Assembly: GCA_013177825.1 (NCBI GenBank)
Contig: JABLXX010000005.1
Span: 248,001-312,000 of the forward strand
Direction: 5' to 3'
Length of the DNA: 64,000 bases
From: Syntrophaceae bacterium
GTDB lineage: Bacteria; Desulfobacterota; Syntrophia; Syntrophales; PHBD01
The position numbers were made by a program, and so were the translations under genes. Numbering within the stretch: position 1 is the stretch's first letter; every line of letters begins with the position of its first letter. A model generated the notes under the pieces. The model did no database searches. It worked only from the letters and a program-made list of their open reading frames with translations, and was not told where the DNA came from. Below are positions 60,449 through 64,000 of the stretch, in pieces.

Positions 60449-62377
60449 ATGAAAAACGGAAAGATTTCGCAGGATGGAAGCGCGCTGATCGTCCTGATCA
60501 TCACGATGATCATCATGGGAGTGCTCGGCACAAGCATGTACCTGCTGACAACAACGGGTACCTTCGGCAGCCTGTTCGCCAACAAGGCAAACCGGGCCCT
60601 GTTGCTCGCCGAATCGGGAATCCGCTACGACCAGAGCGCTCTCCTGGCCGATGGGACCTACACGGTCAACCTGAATAGCGGCAATGACCAGTTTGTCATC
60701 AACAAGTCTACGGACAGCGGCACGGGAGTCAAAACGACCATATCCACCGGCATCGCCGATGCAAGCGGTGTCTGGGCCGTGCGGAGGAAGCTGACGTACG
60801 TGTCAAGCGGATCGGGAGGAGGCTCGGGAACCGGAGCGCCGACGGCCGTTCCAACGGGGACCATCGCAGGAGGCACCGGAAATTCCACGGGTACTTTCAC
60901 ACTCGGAAATTATTACGGAAATGAAGGGGCCGTGAAAGTCACGGGGGTCAAGGGGGATGTCGACAATCCTTACTCATACCCCGAAGCATATGGCGCCCCC
61001 ACATGGACAACGAATCCGTTTTGCCAGGCTTGGCTCAATTCAGGAAAATATCTCAGTTATGATGTTCAATTGAAACTTTCTGAAGAGCATGACAGGGCTC
61101 CGGCCACATGGGTTCTTGGCCAGCATTACAATTATGACGCCGTAGTGCGAGACTGGGGCGGAAATGATTTGTTGTGTAATGATAGAAATCATGGATGCAC
61201 GGGTGGGGATTATTTTTCCGGATGGGCAAATGTTGTCTATGTTTTCAATCTGGGAGGCCTCTTCAGAATGGTCGGACTCAACCCTCAGACCACTGCATAT
61301 GGGCTTTCATTTTATCGCACTTCGACGCTGGCGAATGATGGCACGGACGAATATATGAGGCCGTCAACTTTGGGCGAGAATGAGCCGGCGATCATGCTCT
61401 TTTCGAGAGACGGGGGAGCAAACACGGGGCAGCAAAGCCGCTGGCTCGCCTATATGCCGTTGAGCGTGAACAACTTCGTGGTCGATGATGAAGACTTCCT
61501 GAAGCGCTGGAATACGCTCCTGGCCCGTGTGATCGAAGCCGCTTCCATCAAACTGTCGGCAAGCAGCGCACCCAACATCAACGTCGGCGACCAGGTGACC
61601 GGGGGAACAGGCTCGGGAACGATCATCAAGAAGATCAACGACAGTGACGGGAGAGTGGTCCTGCTTCTGAACAACGTCAGCGGTTCATTCACTTCACCTG
61701 TAACCGTAGGCGGAACGAATTACAGTACATATAATGGTTGGGGAGATGCCGCCAGTGTTCCTGCATGGCAATCTGGAATTTTATACCATGTTGGTGACTG
61801 GGTAATCTATAACAATGTAACATATCAGTGTATTCTTGAACATACATCTAAAAACTCGAATCCAGGCCGCATTCGTCCCCCAAATTCAACCTACTGGCTA
61901 CAGGACACGCCGCCTTCATTCTATCGTTCCCGGGACAATTACATCTGGGCTTTTTACGCCGACACGGATAACCATCAGACCTATAACGCCACGGCAACGG
62001 ACGACACACGGCGAGAGAAAGACCTGTTCCCAAACGATCTAACAAACTTCACCCCTCCATTCCCCCTGATCGACGTTCAGGCCTGGGATGCTGCAAACGA
62101 CGATTTCACTTTGGTCACGTGGGCTTACTTGAATACCTCTGCCGATTCATCGCTGCGGCGCCTGGGAACGGGCAAAGAATTGAACGCCATCATCCGGACG
62201 AACAAATGGACAACCGGGTCGTACCCGACAAGCTGCTCATCCTGGTCGTCGGAGATCGGCATCGTCGCGAAAGGAACCGAAGCGATGCAGTATGCCTATG
62301 ATGATCTTGCATACCGTGTTCTGTTTGGCGCCGGCAGTGGCGGTGGAACGCCGTCCGCAGGTTACTATACCTACTAA
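60449..62377 (+). CDS. PilX/GspK-like large pilus protein with CBM5/12-like module
   Basis: 642 residues. The N-terminus (QDGSALIVLIITMIIMGVLGTSMYLL) is the PilX-type hydrophobic segment, in which the usual leader Gly precedes Ser and no Glu5 is seen, as in GspK/PilX. A long extracellular part follows, with a Gly/Thr-rich linker near 120-150. At about 438-486 there is a module like CBM5/12: AWQSGILYHVGDWVIYNNVTY, then C, then YW. It is probably a tip adhesin carried by the smaller pseudopilins. It closes the H-I-J-K-like gene order, 11 bp after the preceding gene. Confidence 0.8.
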   Translation: MKNGKISQDGSALIVLIITMIIMGVLGTSMYLLTTTGTFGSLFANKANRALLLAESGIRYDQSALLADGTYTVNLNSGNDQFVINKSTDSGTGVKTTISTGIADASGVWAVRRKLTYVSSGSGGGSGTGAPTAVPTGTIAGGTGNSTGTFTLGNYYGNEGAVKVTGVKGDVDNPYSYPEAYGAPTWTTNPFCQAWLNSGKYLSYDVQLKLSEEHDRAPATWVLGQHYNYDAVVRDWGGNDLLCNDRNHGCTGGDYFSGWANVVYVFNLGGLFRMVGLNPQTTAYGLSFYRTSTLANDGTDEYMRPSTLGENEPAIMLFSRDGGANTGQQSRWLAYMPLSVNNFVVDDEDFLKRWNTLLARVIEAASIKLSASSAPNINVGDQVTGGTGSGTIIKKINDSDGRVVLLLNNVSGSFTSPVTVGGTNYSTYNGWGDAASVPAWQSGILYHVGDWVIYNNVTYQCILEHTSKNSNPGRIRPPNSTYWLQDTPPSFYRSRDNYIWAFYADTDNHQTYNATATDDTRREKDLFPNDLTNFTPPFPLIDVQAWDAANDDFTLVTWAYLNTSADSSLRRLGTGKELNAIIRTNKWTTGSYPTSCSSWSSEIGIVAKGTEAMQYAYDDLAYRVLFGAGSGGGTPSAGYYTY

Positions 62378-62474
62378 GAACGATGCGACCGGCGGCACCA
62401 GGGTATCGAAGAACAATGGCCTGATGGAATAAAAACATTCGCAGGCATAAACAGAATCAGGGAGGTAGTTCAGA

Positions 62475-62696
62475 ATGAAACGGTTCATTGTACTAGCAAT
62501 CAGCTTGTCATTTCTTCTCACGACGTCGCTATCCGCACAACCGACGACAACGACGCCCGCGGACAAAGGCGCTGCGGTCACCAAAGGGCAGGCGTCATCC
62601 GTCGAGACAAAAGAGAAAAAGAATCTGAAGACTGTCAAGAAGAACAAAAGGGGGGGAAAGACCGGCGCACCGGGACTGAAGACTGTCGTCCGGTAA
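62475..62696 (+). CDS. Small secreted cationic protein
   Basis: 73 residues. Signal peptide MKRFIVLAISLSFLLTTSLSAQ, then a Thr/Ala stretch and a strongly basic tail (KEKKNLKTVKKNKRGGK). The ribosome-binding site CAGGGAGG is good and a strong terminator follows, which supports a real gene despite its size. Mature form would be about 50 residues; function unknown. It lies about 100 bp after the pilus operon and may share its transcript. Confidence 0.65.
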   Translation: MKRFIVLAISLSFLLTTSLSAQPTTTTPADKGAAVTKGQASSVETKEKKNLKTVKKNKRGGKTGAPGLKTVVR

Positions 62697-62765
62697 GCAT
62701 CGGGGGCATGCTGTTTTCCGAAAGGTGCGGATTTCCCGGATGAAACCGGTTGCTATTGCGATACG

Positions 62766-62803
62766 AGGTGGGACGGATTTCAAATCCGTCCCACCTTTTT
62801 TTT
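62766..62803 (+). terminator. Strong Rho-independent terminator
   Basis: GGTGGGACGGATTT (62767-62780) pairs with AAATCCGTCCCACC (62782-62795), followed by eight T. It ends the small-protein/pilus transcript and may also act for the convergent FecR gene. Confidence 0.9.
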
Positions 62804-62825
62804 CTGCAGTTCATGCCGGGATGCT

Positions 62826-64000
62826 TCAGATGGACAGGAAGCGGTACAGGTCGTCGGGTGTATTGTATATCCCGTCGGGCCCGGCGGAGATCACAAGGGC
62901 CACATCCGGTCGATATCGAATATAGAGATAGCTGTGTCCCCACGGATCTTTCACATCTCCGCCCGGTATCTTCTTGTCGGGCAGGGGGTCGGGAAATGTT
63001 GCACTCGCTACAATTCCCTTCTGATACAGGGACATGATGATAGAGCCCATTTCATTCTCGGCCCTTGTCTTCTGACTGTACTCAACGAGTGACAACCACC
63101 ACCGCAATTCCCGCCAAGTCCGCTCGAAGCGTTCAAACAGCGTATGATTGGCGTCCAGCGAGGGGGCGCTTTCCGAAAGCATTTTCATTTCCGCGGCACT
63201 CAGCTCTCTTATCTCCACGGCCTTTTCATTTCTCAACAACTGAATCGCCTGCCCCTGTTTGACTTCGTGCCATTCCGCGGAGGTCTGCGCCTGGGCCGTT
63301 TCCGGATCGGTAACGTTCAAGACGCCTGTAAGCACGGATACATCGGTGATGACGGCATCGGGTTGGTGATCTACGGAAAAGATTGTTCCCCGAACTCCGC
63401 ATGTTGCATTCGGGGTCGACACCTCGATCTTGAAGATCGTTTTGTCTTTGAATCTCTTCAACTTTGCCGAGACGATGTTTACGAATATCTTGCCTTTGGC
63501 GACAAAGCCCTGGATCCGGCTTGTCTTTTTGGGTTTTTCCTCCAGCCTGACCGTGCTGTTTTTCGCAATCCGGACGATCATCCCCTCATCCGTCAGGAGA
63601 TCGACCGTGGAGTCGGAGCCCGTCTCGATGATGATTCTGGATCCGGCGGCGATAACGGTGCCCTCCTTCAGCGGGGTCCATTCTCCATCGACTTGGAAAG
63701 TGAGTCCCTTGCCTTTTGCCTGATCGCCCGTATACTCGGTCTGGTACTTCATGTAGGCGCGGCCTTCAACTTTCGTTACGACATACTCGTTATCGTTGAT
63801 GATTCCCAAACCCGGTATCGGAACGGCAAAAAAGAACGCAACAGCGATCAAAAGGAGGGCAAGGCCGGCCTTTATTTTGAATGTTCTGCTTTCCAGCAGA
63901 CCTCTTATCTTCGAAGTCTCGGCCAGGGTCTCACGCCGGTCGAACCCCTCCTCGCGCCGGTCGAACCCTGCCAGACGCCGGTCAGCCCCCTCCTGACGCC
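62826..64000 (-). CDS. FecR-domain membrane protein with GspG-like C-terminus, 5' end beyond window
   Basis: At least 391 residues; the frame stays open to the window edge, so the true N-terminus is outside. From the edge it reads heptad-like repeats (DRRLAGF, DRREEGF), a transmembrane segment (IKAGLALLLIAVAFFFAVPIPG), then a FecR-type β domain (TVIAAGSRIIIETGSDSTVDLL, MIVRIAKNSTVRLEEKP, TCGVRGTIFSV). The C-terminus KDPWGHSYLYIRYRPDVALVISAGPDGIYNTPDDLY resembles the end of the major pseudopilin GspG (DPWG-x-x-Y and a GADG-type loop). Possibly a surface-linked sensor or scaffold for the neighbouring pilus system. An internal TTG could be taken for the start but lies inside the membrane segment. 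Confidence 0.8.
   Translation of the reverse strand, partial: RQEGADRRLAGFDRREEGFDRRETLAETSKIRGLLESRTFKIKAGLALLLIAVAFFFAVPIPGLGIINDNEYVVTKVEGRAYMKYQTEYTGDQAKGKGLTFQVDGEWTPLKEGTVIAAGSRIIIETGSDSTVDLLTDEGMIVRIAKNSTVRLEEKPKKTSRIQGFVAKGKIFVNIVSAKLKRFKDKTIFKIEVSTPNATCGVRGTIFSVDHQPDAVITDVSVLTGVLNVTDPETAQAQTSAEWHEVKQGQAIQLLRNEKAVEIRELSAAEMKMLSESAPSLDANHTLFERFERTWRELRWWLSLVEYSQKTRAENEMGSIIMSLYQKGIVASATFPDPLPDKKIPGGDVKDPWGHSYLYIRYRPDVALVISAGPDGIYNTPDDLYRFLSI
63934..64000. repeat. 21-bp tandem repeat within the FecR-protein gene
   Basis: Three units starting CGCCGGTC at 63934, 63955 and 63976 and the start of a fourth at 63997, exactly 21 bp apart. On the minus strand they encode a seven-residue repeat (DRRxxGF/A). 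The array continues outside the window. Confidence 0.85.

Overview
The window is a GC-rich stretch of a bacterial chromosome, densely packed with genes for anaerobic-style acyl-CoA metabolism. Almost all of 1-52 kb reads on the minus strand. There are six acyl-CoA ligases, four acyl-CoA dehydrogenases, four crotonase-fold enzymes, five thiolase-fold proteins, two β-keto acid cleavage enzymes (BKACE), two FadH-like dienoyl-CoA reductases, and no recognisable oxygenase. With two sigma-54 activators of different architecture and three good -24/-12 promoters, this suggests a fatty- or carboxylic-acid-degrading deltaproteobacterium (Desulfobacterota, perhaps Syntrophales-like). The taxonomy is inference from gene content only.

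Layout. (A) 1-11.6 kb, minus: BKACE, an atypical crotonase, a Cys-less and a Cys-containing thiolase, two DUF35 proteins, an acyl-CoA dehydrogenase, a ligase, a FadH-like reductase and a second ligase cut by the window edge. It starts at a sigma-54 promoter (11697-11712) and is divergent from a TPR-GAF-AAA+ activator (11889-15044). (15-19 kb) A lone acyl-CoA ligase and a propionyl/acetyl-CoA synthetase. (B) 19.7-23.6 kb: dienoyl-CoA isomerase, acyl-CoA dehydrogenase, enoyl-CoA hydratase and an FMN nitronate-monooxygenase/FabK-like protein, behind a sigma-54 promoter at 23668-23683. (C) 23.9-34 kb: two ligases, a second FabK-like protein, enoyl-CoA hydratase, hot-dog thioesterase, FadH-like reductase, a PP2C-like phosphatase and an NtrC-type response regulator. 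(D) 34.3-38.7 kb: a second BKACE/thiolase-pair/two-DUF35 operon, again with a sigma-54 promoter (38833-38848), then a cytosolic PAS/GAF histidine kinase. (E) 40.9-52.5 kb: a long acyl-CoA dehydrogenase, then a TetR-headed operon combining α-methylacyl-CoA racemase, acyl-CoA dehydrogenase, a split MaoC (R)-hydratase, an SDR-SCP2 dehydrogenase, an HMGS-like/DUF35/SDR/SCP2 fusion and an SCPx-type thiolase.

Region E is the most striking part. It holds bacterial counterparts of nearly every enzyme of peroxisomal branched-chain/bile-acid β-oxidation (AMACR, acyl-CoA oxidation, MFE-2, SCPx, SCP2 carrier) in one operon, plus a four-domain fusion protein whose N-terminal condensing domain appears to have lost its catalytic residues.

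Right end. 53-57 kb has a secreted FlgO/CsgG-like protein, an SMP-30-like lactonase and a lower-GC enoate-reductase-type flavoprotein. A tRNA-Glu lies at 57.9 kb. A minor-pseudopilin operon (58.2-62.4 kb, H-I-J-K order) has carbohydrate-binding-like modules embedded in two of its proteins. A FecR/GspG-like membrane protein with a 21-bp tandem repeat runs off the right edge.

Where several start codons were possible, the start was chosen by Shine-Dalgarno placement and family N-terminus.
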